DNA of 64,000 bases, taken from contig NZ_JAMJPK010000005.1 in assembly GCF_023554995.1 (NCBI RefSeq), positions 308,279 to 372,278 of the forward strand, written 5' to 3'. Each line of letters begins with the position of its first letter. The first letter of the stretch is position 1. This stretch comes from Halomonas gemina (lineage in GTDB: Bacteria; Pseudomonadota; Gammaproteobacteria; Pseudomonadales; Halomonadaceae). Under the pieces are notes generated by a model. The model saw only the letters and a list, made by a program, of their open reading frames with translations. It was not told the DNA's origin and did not search any database. The position numbers were made by a program, and so were the translations under genes. Positions 26,087-34,291 of this stretch are shown here, piece after piece.

Positions 26087-26222
26087 GCTGACTCCTTGCG
26101 TTGTATACCCTGCGAAATCAACTCTGATCCAGCTTCTCACCTTTCAGCGTCGGTGTTCAGTGCCACGGTACTTCACACCTTGTTGGGTGATGCCCATCTC
26201 TCTGCCTGGAGGAGAGGGCTGG
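26087..26222. other. Gap between the cargo gene and the Mnt-like gene
   Basis: This 136-bp stretch is the 5' leader of the secreted cargo gene and the 3' flank of the Mnt-like repressor gene, both on the minus strand. No convincing promoter hexamer pair or terminator was found, so the cargo gene may be read from the repressor promoter or from a site not recognised here. Confidence 0.3.
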
Positions 26223-26498
26223 CTAGCTGTCTTGCTGCTCTCTGGTCAGAAGCTTCTTGTATTCACCCATGGCCCGGTCGAACTCAGAGCGCAAACGCTC
26301 GAGATGCTCCCACGCCTCTATGAGGGGGTATTCACCCATCTTGTCGATCTCGAGACCGCCGCCGAAGCTCTCCTGCAGTCGCGCGACAATTTCCGCGTTC
26401 ATGGAGCGGTGGTTTCCGGCTGCCGCCTCTTTGAGCTGAGCCTTCAGCTCCTCGGGCATCCTCAACGGATATGGTGTTGTCTGGTGCCTGTCGCTCAT
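26223..26498 (-). CDS. Mnt-like ribbon-helix-helix repressor
   Basis: A 91-residue Arc/MetJ-class DNA-binding protein. The beta strand and helices (PYPLRMPEELKAQLKEAA then NHRSMNAEIVARLQESF) align by eye with the P22 Mnt repressor, including the RSMN-E core. Unlike Arc, it has a C-terminal helix (WEHLERLRSEFDRAMGEYKK) equivalent to the Mnt tetramerisation coil. It is transcribed leftward, divergent from the Arc-like gene at 26619, with palindromic operators between them, the same geometry as mnt versus arc-ant in P22. It probably keeps the antirepressor promoter off in the lysogen. Confidence 0.8.
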   Translation of the reverse strand: MSDRHQTTPYPLRMPEELKAQLKEAAAGNHRSMNAEIVARLQESFGGGLEIDKMGEYPLIEAWEHLERLRSEFDRAMGEYKKLLTREQQDS

Positions 26499-26559
26499 CC
26501 CGCCCCCTGAATCGTGGGGTAAGAATGTTCGTGGGCTCTAATTGAGTCAAAGAGTCTAT

Positions 26560-26597
26560 TTGACATCCACTAATGTGGATGCCACAGTGATATCACT
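26560..26597. promoter_or_regulatory. Divergent operator/promoter region between the two repressors
   Basis: Two perfect palindromes lie between the divergent repressor genes: CATCCAC-TAAT-GTGGATG (26564-26581) and AGTGATATCACT (26586-26597). A rightward -35-like TTGACA (26560-26565) overlaps the first. Its half-site TCCAC/GTGGA resembles the known Mnt operator half-site as I recall it. The layout suggests binding by the Mnt-like protein at one palindrome and the Arc-like protein at the other. Confidence 0.7.
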
Positions 26598-26618
26598 TCG
26601 ACAAGGAGTGGCATCGAC

Positions 26619-26783
26619 ATGAGAAAGTACAGAACACAGATCCGCATACCCGGTGATCTAGCCGACTGGATCAAAGAAAGGGCATGCGAGGAGCACAGGT
26701 CGATGAACGCGCAGATCGTTCACTACCTGGAAACACAACGGCAACAGGAGCAGAAGAATGAAGAGGCAGGCACTAAGAAATGA
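26619..26783 (+). CDS. Arc-like ribbon-helix-helix repressor
   Basis: A 54-residue protein: the beta strand RTQIRIPGDL, helix ADWIKERACEEH, and RSMNAQIVHYLE second helix reproduce the Arc/MetJ fold, about the length of P22 Arc. AAGGAG (26602-26607) lies 11 bases before ATG 26619. It is first in the rightward transcript, ahead of the KilA-N antirepressor, as arc precedes ant in P22, and would damp antirepressor synthesis after induction or infection. Confidence 0.8.
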   Translation: MRKYRTQIRIPGDLADWIKERACEEHRSMNAQIVHYLETQRQQEQKNEEAGTKK

Positions 26784-26787
26784 AGAA

Positions 26788-26813
26788 GCCCCCGGTGCGG
26801 GAACACCAGGGGC
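26788..26813 (+). promoter_or_regulatory. Leader hairpin between arc-like and antirepressor genes
   Basis: GCCCCCGGTG (26788-26797), loop CGGGAA, CACCAGGGGC (26804-26813): a 10-position stem with one mismatch. It has no T tract, and lies 40 bases before the chosen antirepressor start, so it may attenuate or be a small-RNA or processing target rather than a terminator. Confidence 0.5.
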
Positions 26814-26853
26814 CTCAGAAGCGGAGCAAACCACTAGCCAGAGGAAAGCTCAC

Positions 26854-27741
26854 ATGAACGATTCTAGCACCAGCACCGCTTCCGTGCATCCGGTCATCGC
26901 CGGCCACGAGATCACCACCGACGAGCGCGGCCGCTTCAACCTGAATGCTATCCACCGGGCAGGTGGGGGCGAAGGGCGGAAGCGTCCCTCGATGTGGATT
27001 CAGAACCAGCAAACCAAAGAGCTGATTCAGGAGCTTGAGGCCCAAAGCAGGAATTCCTGCTTTGGGAATGCTGATGGGCAGGGCCAAGACAAGAATCCTG
27101 GTCTTGCCCCTCTTAACACGATTCGCGGTGGCGCCTACGCCGGCACCTACGCCCACGAGCTGCTGGCGATCAGCTACGCTGGCTGGATCAGCCCCAAGTT
27201 CCAGCTGCAGGTGAATCAGGTCTTCCTCGACTACCGCATGGGTCGCCTTCAGCAGCTCGAGCAAAAACGCGAGGCCCTGCCAAGTCCGCTCACCCCGAGC
27301 CATCAGCGCACCCTGCAGCGCGCCATCGCCCGTCGCGCCCAAGCATTGCCGGAGCATGTCCGCCGCACCGCCTATTCGCGCATCTACTCGTATCTCAAGG
27401 ACCGCTTCGAGGTGGCCAGCTACAAGGACATCGATGAAGGCCGCTTCACCGAGGCGCTGGGCGCCGTGGAGTCGGTGGCGCTTGACGGCGAGTATCTTCC
27501 GAAACCTGGCCCGACAGAGGGTGAAGGCGGGCTCCTCCTGTCAGCCGACGAGGCCTGCAACCTGCTGGCCTTGTGCACCCACGCCAAGTGGATGGCGCAA
27601 CGCTGGCAGGACGAGCTGGGCCCCGCGCTGAATGCTCTGGGCAGTCGCCACGCCAGCGAATGCCACGAACACGTCCTGGCGGCGGGGCGGATCGCTCACT
27701 CCATGCAGCGCAAAGCGGGGGTGCTGCCGCCGGCCGCCTGA
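26854..27741 (+). CDS. KilA-N domain antirepressor-like protein
   Basis: A 295-residue protein. Residues about 10-125 form a KilA-N domain (ITTDERGRFNLNAIHRA, RPSMWIQNQQTKELIQEL, GTYAHELLAISYAGWISPKF), the DNA-binding module of phage antirepressors and KilA proteins. The remaining C-terminal half is helical, with a basic segment (QRAIARRAQALPEHVRR) and no recognised domain. Start 26854 is chosen because AGAGGAAAG lies just upstream and it clears the leader hairpin; a start at 26758 would overlap the arc-like gene. Placed after an Arc-like gene and opposite a Mnt-like gene, it most likely inactivates the prophage repressor when derepressed. Confidence 0.75.
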   Translation: MNDSSTSTASVHPVIAGHEITTDERGRFNLNAIHRAGGGEGRKRPSMWIQNQQTKELIQELEAQSRNSCFGNADGQGQDKNPGLAPLNTIRGGAYAGTYAHELLAISYAGWISPKFQLQVNQVFLDYRMGRLQQLEQKREALPSPLTPSHQRTLQRAIARRAQALPEHVRRTAYSRIYSYLKDRFEVASYKDIDEGRFTEALGAVESVALDGEYLPKPGPTEGEGGLLLSADEACNLLALCTHAKWMAQRWQDELGPALNALGSRHASECHEHVLAAGRIAHSMQRKAGVLPPAA

Positions 27742-27885
27742 TCACCTGTCGGCGATTTCCTACATAAATACGCCGCTTCCTTATCTACGATGGGAGCGTG
27801 ACGCCGCCATGCGTGTCGCGGGAAGCGGCTCGCCGCCAGGGAGGGCAAGGCGTCACCCACACTACCAATCATCGCAGGAGAAACC

Positions 27886-28050
27886 ATGAAGGCAATTCTG
27901 ATCGCCATGGCGCTGATGCTCGGCGCCGGCATGGCACATGCAGCACCGCTCGCACCGGGCGCCGGCACCATCGTCAACAAGCATGGAGGCGGCACAGACG
28001 CCGCTGGCTGCCACACCAATCACAAGACAGGCGTTTATCACTGCCACTGA
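27886..28050 (+). CDS. Secreted YHYH-motif microprotein
   Basis: A 54-residue protein with a signal peptide (MKAILIAMALMLGAGMAHA, cleavage near residue 19) and a compact Cys/His-rich C-terminus, GCHTNHKTGVYHCH, the signature of the YHYH family of small periplasmic proteins. The Cys/His spacing suggests metal binding or heme-like redox chemistry, but the function of the family is unknown to me. GCAGGAG lies 5 bases before ATG 27886, and a terminator follows the stop. Its location between antirepressor and toxin-like genes marks it as phage cargo. Confidence 0.75.
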   Translation: MKAILIAMALMLGAGMAHAAPLAPGAGTIVNKHGGGTDAAGCHTNHKTGVYHCH

Positions 28051-28074
28051 TGTCGGTGAGCGTAGAGTGAGATG

Positions 28075-28098
28075 GGCCGTCCTTCGGGGCGGCCTTTT
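28075..28098 (+). terminator. Rho-independent terminator after the YHYH gene
   Basis: GGCCGTCC (28075-28082), TTCG loop, GGGCGGCC (28087-28094), then TTTT: an 8-bp stem with one G-T pair. It ends the rightward regulatory/cargo transcript. Confidence 0.8.
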
Positions 28099-28136
28099 CA
28101 CGTAGCCACCCCGGGCACACTAGGTCCTGGCGAAGA

Positions 28137-28481
28137 TCAGCGGCCGGGCTTCACCGCATCAAGGAGCTTGTCCAGCAGCTGCTGGACTTCCTCGACTCCG
28201 CTTCTCCTGGCGAAGATCAGAAGGCCGAAGATCTGAAGGATGCCGATCACGATAGGGGCTGCCCAGTTGTCCATATTGCCGAGGATATGGGCATTCAGCA
28301 GTACCAGGCCGGCCAGCACGAACAGGAAGCGCTCCTCCTTGAGCTTGTCCTTGACGGCGTCGAGTTCCTTGTAAGCCTCTTCAGCTGCCATTGCGGACTT
28401 GCTGTAAGCATCGCCCTCTTCAGTGCCGTCGTCGCTACCGGCTTCCAGCTGGTCAAACTCGCTGTTCGGCTCGTTCGGCAT
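28137..28481 (-). CDS. Two-helix membrane protein, candidate PanT-type toxin
   Basis: A 114-residue protein with an acidic, coiled N-terminal half (EAGSDDGTEEGDAYSKSAMA) and two membrane helices in the second half (about residues 52-70 FLFVLAGLVLLNAHILG and 77-94 APIVIGILQIFGLLIFA). The start at 28481 overlaps the upstream Panacea-domain gene by 29 bp, so the two are translationally linked. Panacea (DUF4065) antitoxins pair with diverse toxins, including small membrane-depolarising ones, and that context is the reason for the toxin suggestion. No family recognised from the sequence alone. Confidence 0.55.
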   Translation of the reverse strand: MPNEPNSEFDQLEAGSDDGTEEGDAYSKSAMAAEEAYKELDAVKDKLKEERFLFVLAGLVLLNAHILGNMDNWAAPIVIGILQIFGLLIFARRSGVEEVQQLLDKLLDAVKPGR

Positions 28482-28923
28482 CAGGGAACCTTTGCTTGTA
28501 CTCGGCCACGACGTCTTCCTGGGGGATGTCGATACCTTTGGCCCCAGGGAAGTAGTTGCGATGCCACGCCCCGACAGGCTCATGCGTGATCTCGACGAGC
28601 CGGTAAGGATTCATGCGGGAGAGTCGCTCTACGGCATCCACGATGATCTGATGCTCTGGCGATCCCCAGGAGACATCAGGGACGCGATGGAACACGTTCT
28701 TAATCGGCCGATCCCCGAAGGCGGAGACATGCTGGTACACCACCGGGAGCACGGGGCCATAACCCCATGCCTCAAACGCTTCATCGCTCACTAGCGGCTC
28801 TCCATGTCTGCCGGTGTGCAGCATGTGGGCGATATAGAGGATCTTCTGAAGCTGTAGGTTGGTAAGCGTCCAGCCGGAAGTGCTGCATGCCAGCTTGGCA
28901 GCCTGCAACGCAGTGATGGCCAT
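28453..28923 (-). CDS. Panacea-domain (DUF4065, SocA-like) protein, candidate antitoxin
   Basis: A 156-residue protein with the DUF4065 pattern: LTNLQLQKILYIAHML, then FEAWGYGPVLPVVYQHVSAFGD. AGGAGG precedes ATG 28923 with good spacing. This domain is found in GepA/SocA-type phage-related proteins and was shown to be a broadly usable antitoxin domain. Here it is the first gene of a two-gene leftward operon with a small membrane protein, the usual antitoxin-then-toxin order. The operon is at the edge of the prophage beside lepA. Antitoxin role is inferred from family and pairing. Confidence 0.8.
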   Translation of the reverse strand: MAITALQAAKLACSTSGWTLTNLQLQKILYIAHMLHTGRHGEPLVSDEAFEAWGYGPVLPVVYQHVSAFGDRPIKNVFHRVPDVSWGSPEHQIIVDAVERLSRMNPYRLVEITHEPVGAWHRNYFPGAKGIDIPQEDVVAEYKQRFPDAERAEQRV

Positions 28924-29138
28924 GACGCACCTCCTGTTCGCTGGTGGCTTACCTCAAAAGTGAGGGAGCTGGAGCGTAATTGCAAGGCGGCGCGTATGCA
29001 AACCAAAGTCGAGCCCTTTCGCGCGCAGACGACATCGCCGCCCTGTCACGCTACAATGCGCGCATCTCACTCGCGCGCCCGATAGGGGCAACTTGCCAGA
29101 CCTGTACAGGGGCGCGTACATGAAGCGGATTTCAGCGA
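28924..29138 (+). promoter_or_regulatory. lepA upstream region and prophage/chromosome boundary
   Basis: A 215-bp gap between the leftward Panacea gene and rightward lepA. TACAAT (29052-29057) is a good -10 candidate for lepA; the -35 is weak. The prophage attachment site should be in or near this gap, but I could not identify a core repeat without the left end. Confidence 0.35.
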
Positions 29139-30956
29139 ATGTCGAATACCGAAAAACCTAGCCAACTCAGCCACATACGGAATTTCTCGATCATCGCCCA
29201 CATCGACCACGGCAAGTCGACCCTGGCCGATCGCCTGATCCAGACCTGCGGTGGGCTGACCGAGCGTGAGCTCAAGGAGCAGGTGCTCGACTCCATGGAC
29301 CTCGAGCGCGAGCGTGGCATCACCATCAAGGCGCAGTCGGTGACGCTGGACTACCACGCTAAGGACGGTAACACCTACCAGCTGAACTTCATCGACACCC
29401 CCGGTCACGTGGACTTCTCCTACGAGGTGTCGCGTTCGCTGTATGCCTGTGAAGGGGCACTGCTGGTGGTCGATGCCGGCCAGGGCGTCGAGGCCCAGTC
29501 GGTGGCCAACTGCTATACCGCCATCGAGCAGGGGCTCGAGGTGCTGCCGGTGCTCAACAAGATGGACCTGCCCCAGGCCGACCCGGACAAGGTCTCCCAC
29601 GAGATCGAGGAGATCATCGGCCTGGATGCCACCGACGCCTGCCAGGTCTCGGCCAAGAGCGGGCTGGGGATCGACGCGCTGCTCGAGCGCCTGGTGCGCG
29701 ACATCCCGCCCCCCAAGGGGGACCCCGAGGCACCGCTGCAGGCGCTGATCATCGACTCCTGGTTCGACAACTACCTGGGCGTGGTCTCGCTGGTGCGGCT
29801 CTTCGACGGCACCCTGAAGAAGGGTGAGAAGATCCGCATCAAGTCCACCGGGCGCGACTGGCAGACCAACGAGGTGGGGATCTTCACCCCGCTGCGCCAC
29901 GAGACCGGCATCCTGCGTGCCGGCGAGGTGGGCTTCATCGTGGCCGGGATCAAGGAGATCCACGGCGCGCCGGTGGGCGATACCATCACCCATACCAGGA
30001 CGCCGGATGTCGCCCGCCTGCCCGGCTTCCAGAAGGTCAAGCCGCAGGTCTATGCCGGCATGTTCCCGGTCAGTGCCGACGACTACGAGGACTTCCGCGA
30101 CGCCCTCGAGAAGCTGGCGCTCAACGATGCCTCGCTGGATTACGAGCCGGAGAATTCCGATGCCCTGGGCTTCGGCTTCCGGGTCGGTTTCCTCGGCACC
30201 CTGCACATGGAGATCGTCCAGGAACGCCTCGAGCGCGAGTATGGCCTGGACCTGCTCACCACGGCGCCCACCGTGGTCTACGAGCTGCTGCTCAAGAATG
30301 ACGAGGTCATCTACGTCGCCAACCCCTCCAAGCTGCCCGACATGGCCGACGTGGAGGAGATGCGTGAGCCCATCGTACGCGCCAGCATCCTGGTGCCCCA
30401 AGACTTCGTCGGCAACGTCATCACCGAGTGCGAGCAGCGCCGCGGCACCCAGCTCGACATGCAGTTCCTGGGCAGCCAGATCCAGCTCACCTATGAGCTG
30501 CCGATGAGCGAGGTGGTGATGGACTTCTTCGACCGCCTGAAGTCCATCTCCAAGGGCTATGCGTCCCTCGAGTACAACTTCGAGCGCTTCCAGGCGGCCA
30601 AGCTGGTGCGCCTGGACGTGCTGATCAACGGCGACAAGGTCGATGCCCTGGCGGTGATCATCCATCGCGACCATGCCCACAGTCGCGGCCGCCTGCTGGT
30701 CGAGAAGATGAAGGAGCTGATCCCGCGTCAGATGTTCGACGTGGCGATCCAGGCCGCTATCGGCGGCCAGGTGGTGGCGCGCTCCACCGTCAAGGCGCTG
30801 CGCAAGAACGTCACCGCCAAGTGCTACGGCGGCGACGTCAGCCGCAAGAAGAAGTTGCTCGAGAAGCAGAAGGCGGGCAAGAAACGCATGAAGCAGGTTG
30901 GCCGGGTGGAGATTCCCCAGGACGCCTTCCTTGCCGTGCTCAGGGTCAACGACTAG
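29139..30956 (+). CDS. lepA: Translation elongation factor 4 (LepA)
   Basis: A 605-residue ribosome-associated GTPase that back-translocates or remodels stalled ribosomes. G-domain motifs are intact: [18 protein letters not shown] and LNKMDLPQ, followed by EF-G-like domains and the LepA-specific C-terminal domain ([23 protein letters not shown] split over residues about 555-580). Length matches the family (about 599). It starts the host operon lepA-lepB-rnc-era-recO-pdxJ-acpS, an arrangement typical of gamma-proteobacteria. ATG 29139 precedes [20 protein letters not shown], the expected N-terminus. Confidence 0.97.
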   Translation: MSNTEKPSQLSHIRNFSIIAHIDHGKSTLADRLIQTCGGLTERELKEQVLDSMDLERERGITIKAQSVTLDYHAKDGNTYQLNFIDTPGHVDFSYEVSRSLYACEGALLVVDAGQGVEAQSVANCYTAIEQGLEVLPVLNKMDLPQADPDKVSHEIEEIIGLDATDACQVSAKSGLGIDALLERLVRDIPPPKGDPEAPLQALIIDSWFDNYLGVVSLVRLFDGTLKKGEKIRIKSTGRDWQTNEVGIFTPLRHETGILRAGEVGFIVAGIKEIHGAPVGDTITHTRTPDVARLPGFQKVKPQVYAGMFPVSADDYEDFRDALEKLALNDASLDYEPENSDALGFGFRVGFLGTLHMEIVQERLEREYGLDLLTTAPTVVYELLLKNDEVIYVANPSKLPDMADVEEMREPIVRASILVPQDFVGNVITECEQRRGTQLDMQFLGSQIQLTYELPMSEVVMDFFDRLKSISKGYASLEYNFERFQAAKLVRLDVLINGDKVDALAVIIHRDHAHSRGRLLVEKMKELIPRQMFDVAIQAAIGGQVVARSTVKALRKNVTAKCYGGDVSRKKKLLEKQKAGKKRMKQVGRVEIPQDAFLAVLRVND

Positions 30957-30970
30957 GGACTAACAACCGC

Positions 30971-31774
30971 ATGGACTTCTCTCTGATGCTGGTGGCGGCG
31001 GTGGCCGTCAGCGGCGTGATCTGGCTGCTCGACCTGCTCTGGTGGCGCCCTGCCCGTCAGCAGCGACTGGCCACGGCCGAGGCCGGCACCACCGAGGGGC
31101 TCGGCGAACGGGCCCGCGAGAAGGCGCTCAAGGAGCCCTGGCCGGTGGACTACGCCCGCTCCTTCTTCCCGGTGCTGCTGGTGGTGCTGGTGCTGCGCAG
31201 CTTCGTGGTCGAACCCTTCCAGATCCCGTCCGGCTCGATGCGCCCGACCCTGGAGGTCGGTGACTTCATCCTGGTCAACAAGTTCGCCTACGGCCTGCGC
31301 CTGCCGGTGGTGCATACCGAGATCGTCGACCTGGGCGAGCCCGAGCGGGGCGACGTCATGGTGTTCCGCTTCCCCGACGAGCCGGCGGTGAACTTCATCA
31401 AGCGGGTGGTGGGCCTGCCGGGTGACCGCATCCGTTACGAGGACAAGCAGCTCTTCGTCAACGGCGAGGCGGTACCCAAGCGGCTGCTCGAGGCCGGTCC
31501 TGTGGCGGCGCCCACCGAGCTGCTGCTGGCCGAGCAGCTGGGCGAGCTGGAGCACCGTATCTACAATAATCCTCGGGACCCCGGTCCCCAGGTGCGCGAG
31601 CTGGTGGTGCCCGAGGGGCACTACTTCACCATGGGCGACAACCGTGACCACTCCAACGACAGCCGCTACTGGGGCTTCGTTCCGGAGACGAACGTCGTGG
31701 GCCGTGCCTTCGCTGTCTGGATGCACTGGGACGGTGGACTGCCGAGCTTCACCAGCGTGCGCCGTATCCACTAG
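30971..31774 (+). CDS. lepB: Signal peptidase I (LepB)
   Basis: A 267-residue inner-membrane serine protease that removes Sec and Tat signal peptides. An N-terminal membrane anchor ([20 protein letters not shown]) and a second helix ([16 protein letters not shown]) precede the catalytic Ser near residue 89 in [14 protein letters not shown] and the catalytic Lys near residue 144 in [14 protein letters not shown]. The C-terminal signature [16 protein letters not shown] is present. Start 30971 is 14 bases after lepA stop; upstream in-frame codons overlap lepA and are unlike coding sequence. Confidence 0.97.
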   Translation: MDFSLMLVAAVAVSGVIWLLDLLWWRPARQQRLATAEAGTTEGLGERAREKALKEPWPVDYARSFFPVLLVVLVLRSFVVEPFQIPSGSMRPTLEVGDFILVNKFAYGLRLPVVHTEIVDLGEPERGDVMVFRFPDEPAVNFIKRVVGLPGDRIRYEDKQLFVNGEAVPKRLLEAGPVAAPTELLLAEQLGELEHRIYNNPRDPGPQVRELVVPEGHYFTMGDNRDHSNDSRYWGFVPETNVVGRAFAVWMHWDGGLPSFTSVRRIH

Positions 31775-31871
31775 GGCGCCCCCCTGTCGCCCCTCGGGCC
31801 CGGCGGCTTGTGTGGGTCGCCGGCGCCCAGGACACCATTACCCACGTCCTCATCGAATAGTCAGGAGCTCC

Positions 31872-32576
31872 GTGAGCAACTCCCTCAACGCCTTCAGCCG
31901 CCGCATCGGCCATACGTTCGCCGACCCCGGTCTGCTCGAGCTGGCCATGACCCATCGCAGCTACGGCGGCCAGAACAACGAACGCCTCGAGTTTCTCGGT
32001 GATTCCATCGTCAACTTCATCATCGCCGAGGCGCTCTTCCAGCGCTTTCCCCAGGCCCGGGAAGGGCAGCTGTCGCGGCTGCGTGCGCGCCTGGTCAAGG
32101 GCCAGACGCTGGCCGAGCTGGCCCGGGAGATGGCCTTCGGCGAATGCCTGCGGCTGGGCTCCGGCGAGATGAAGAGCGGTGGCCATCGCCGGGAGTCGAT
32201 CCTCGCCGATGCCGTCGAGGCGGTACTCGGCGCGATCTACCTGGATGCCGGCATGGAGGTCGCCCGGGCCCGGGTGCTCTCCTGGTATGCCGAGCGGCTG
32301 GAAGCCATCAGCCTCGATGATACCCAGAAAGACCCCAAGACCCGACTGCAGGAGTTCCTGCAGTCACGCCAGGTGCCCTTGCCGCGCTACGAGGTGACCT
32401 CGGTGGAGGGCGAGGCCCATGCCCAGACCTTCACCGTCGAGTGCCATGTCGAGGTGCTCGAGAAGCATACCCTGGGCGTCGGCTCGAGCCGACGCCATGC
32501 CGAGCAGCAGGCCGCCGCCCAGGCGTTGTCGCGGCTCGAGCCGGTCAAGTCCAACAGCACGGGAGGCCGCCCATGA
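31872..32576 (+). CDS. rnc: Ribonuclease III
   Basis: A 234-residue double-strand-specific endoribonuclease that processes rRNA precursors and structured mRNAs. The RNase III signature [18 protein letters not shown] carries the metal-binding acidic residues, and a C-terminal double-stranded RNA-binding domain (about residues 155-228) is present ([13 protein letters not shown]). GTG 31872 is chosen because AGGAG (31863-31867) sits just upstream and the protein then begins at the family N-terminus. The 97-bp leader has GC-rich inverted repeats; E. coli rnc mRNA is self-cleaved in its leader, so similar autoregulation is possible. The stop overlaps era by ATGA. Confidence 0.95.
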   Translation: MSNSLNAFSRRIGHTFADPGLLELAMTHRSYGGQNNERLEFLGDSIVNFIIAEALFQRFPQAREGQLSRLRARLVKGQTLAELAREMAFGECLRLGSGEMKSGGHRRESILADAVEAVLGAIYLDAGMEVARARVLSWYAERLEAISLDDTQKDPKTRLQEFLQSRQVPLPRYEVTSVEGEAHAQTFTVECHVEVLEKHTLGVGSSRRHAEQQAAAQALSRLEPVKSNSTGGRP

Positions 32577-33472
32577 CCACCACCTGCGGTTTCGTGGCCA
32601 TCGTCGGCCGCCCCAATGTCGGCAAGTCGACACTGATGAACCGGATCCTCGGCCAGAAGGTCTCGATCACCTCGCGGCGTCCCCAGACCACCCGCCACCA
32701 GGTGATGGGCATCAAGACCGAGGGGGAGGCCCAGTTCATCTACGTCGACACCCCCGGCATCCACATCATGGCCAAGGATCGCAACAAGGCGATCAACCGC
32801 TTCATGAACCAGGCCGCGGTGCAGGCCCTGCGCGACGTGGACTGCGTGGTCTTCATCATCGACCGGACCCGCTGGAGCGACGAGGACCAGGTGGTGCTGC
32901 AGCGCCTCGAGCACGTCGAGGCGCCGGTGATCCTGGCCGTCAACAAGGTCGACCGCCTGCAGGACAAGGCCAGCCTGCTGCCCTGGCTGGAGCAGGTCGG
33001 CGCGCGCCGCGACTTCGCCGCCATCGTGCCGATCTCCGCCAAGCACGGCACCAACGTCCCGGAGCTCGAGGCCGAGGTCGCCAAGCACCTGCCGGAGAGC
33101 GTTCACTACTTCCCGGAGGACCAGATCACCGACAAGAGCCAGCGCTTCCTGGCCGCGGAACTGGTCCGCGAGAAGGTGATGCGCCAGCTCGGCGACGAGC
33201 TGCCCTACCAGATGACCGTGGAGATCGAGGAGTTCCGCGATGAGGGGCGAGTGGTGCATATCAGCGCCCTGATCCTCGTCGAACGGGCCGGACAGAAGAA
33301 GATCCTGATCGGCGAGAACGGCGAGCGTATCAAGAACATCGGCCGCGAGGCGCGCCTCGACATGGAGCGGGCCCTGGGGGCCAAGGTGATGCTCAACCTC
33401 TGGGTCAAGGTCAAGCGTGGCTGGTCCGACGACGAGCGGGCGCTCAAGAGCCTGGGCTACGACCTGGACTAG
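32573..33472 (+). CDS. era: GTPase Era
   Basis: A 299-residue essential GTPase that binds 16S rRNA and assists 30S maturation. G1 [10 protein letters not shown]3 DTPG, G4 NKVD motifs are intact, and a KH domain occupies the C-terminus ([20 protein letters not shown]). ATG 32573 overlaps the rnc stop (ATGA); coupling of rnc and era is conserved in many bacteria. The protein ends right before recO with no spacer. Confidence 0.97.
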   Translation: MTTTCGFVAIVGRPNVGKSTLMNRILGQKVSITSRRPQTTRHQVMGIKTEGEAQFIYVDTPGIHIMAKDRNKAINRFMNQAAVQALRDVDCVVFIIDRTRWSDEDQVVLQRLEHVEAPVILAVNKVDRLQDKASLLPWLEQVGARRDFAAIVPISAKHGTNVPELEAEVAKHLPESVHYFPEDQITDKSQRFLAAELVREKVMRQLGDELPYQMTVEIEEFRDEGRVVHISALILVERAGQKKILIGENGERIKNIGREARLDMERALGAKVMLNLWVKVKRGWSDDERALKSLGYDLD

Positions 33473-34189
33473 ATGCAGCCCGAACCCGCCTTCCTCCTGC
33501 ACAAGCGGCCCTATCGCGAGACCAGTGCCCTGGTGGAACTGCTGACCCTGCACCACGGGCGCGTCAGGGCCGTGGCCCAGGGCGTCCAGCGCCCCGGGTC
33601 GCGTTCGCGAGGCCGGCTGCAGCCCTTCGCCCCGCTGCACGTTACCTGGGTCGGCGAGGGCGAGCTCAAGCGCCTGCGGCTGATGGAGGGGCGCGGCAGT
33701 GCGGCCCTGCTCGCCGGCGAGGGGCTGCTCTGTGGCCTCTATGCCAACGAGCTGCTGGCGCGGGTGCTGCCGGTGGAGCTGCCGGTTGCCGAGGTCTTCG
33801 CCTTCTACACTGCCATGCTCGAGGTGCTGCCGCGTCCCGAGGGGCGCGCCGGGGCGCTGCGTCGGCTCGAGGTGGCGGCACTCGAGGCGCTGGACGCCTG
33901 GCCACGCTTCACCGATCCCGAGGGGGGCGAGCTCGACCCCCAGCGTTGCTATGTCCTCGATCCGGCCTCACGGGCCTTCGTGGCCGGCGAGGGGGGCATC
34001 GACGGACGGACCCTGCGCCTGCTGGCTCGCGGCGGCTGGGCCGAGCCCGGGCTGGCTGGCCCCGCCAAGGCGGTCACCCGGGCGGCGCTGGCGCCGCTGC
34101 TCGGCAGCCGTCCGCTTCGCTCCCGCGAGCTGATGCGACAGCTTGCCCAGCGCCGTCGCAACCAGGAGGAAGCCAGGCAGCAGCCGTGA
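33473..34189 (+). CDS. recO: DNA repair protein RecO
   Basis: A 238-residue recombination mediator that helps RecR load RecA on SSB-coated DNA. The N-terminal OB-fold has the family phrase AFLLHKRPYRETSALVELLT followed by GRVRAVAQGVQRPGSRSRG. The zinc-less gammaproteobacterial form is expected to be about 235-245 residues, as here. Its start codon directly abuts the era stop, with no spacer, so it depends on translation of era. Arg/Gln-rich C-terminus is normal. Confidence 0.92.
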   Translation: MQPEPAFLLHKRPYRETSALVELLTLHHGRVRAVAQGVQRPGSRSRGRLQPFAPLHVTWVGEGELKRLRLMEGRGSAALLAGEGLLCGLYANELLARVLPVELPVAEVFAFYTAMLEVLPRPEGRAGALRRLEVAALEALDAWPRFTDPEGGELDPQRCYVLDPASRAFVAGEGGIDGRTLRLLARGGWAEPGLAGPAKAVTRAALAPLLGSRPLRSRELMRQLAQRRRNQEEARQQP

Positions 34190-34205
34190 GAGCCTTGACT
34201 TGCAG

Positions 34206-34229
34206 CTTGGCCGCTTGGCCGCTTGGCCC
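34206..34229. repeat. Short tandem repeat, 8-bp unit, three copies
   Basis: CTTGGCCG, CTTGGCCG, CTTGGCCC in the recO-pdxJ gap, followed by further CTTGA-type words. It resembles the CTTG-based repeat before the gene at 46523 and probably reflects the same class of intergenic low-complexity sequence in this genome. Confidence 0.6.
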
Positions 34230-34291
34230 TTACCCTTCTTCCTTGATCCCTGATTTCTTGATTACTTGACCCTCGACTCCTGGAGCCCTTC

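Larger units (their letters stand above)
1..28923. mobile_element. Podovirus-type prophage, right-hand part (left end outside window)
   Basis: A continuous rightward block of virion genes (portal C-terminus, scaffold, N4-gp56-type capsid, adaptor, tail, fibres, internal proteins, giant polyvalent protein) is followed by phage regulatory and cargo genes on both strands, and then abruptly by the core gene lepA. Many genes overlap by ATGA, GTGA, TAATG or TGATG, typical of phage packing. No terminase, replication, integrase or lysis genes are seen, so these must lie to the left. The right boundary is placed after the leftward gene that begins at 28923 and before lepA at 29139; the att site itself was not identified. 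Confidence 0.85.

Noticed and set aside
26085..26510. Plus-strand frame opposite the Mnt-like gene
   Set aside because: Antisense to a well-defined ribbon-helix-helix gene; no ribosome site and no domain.
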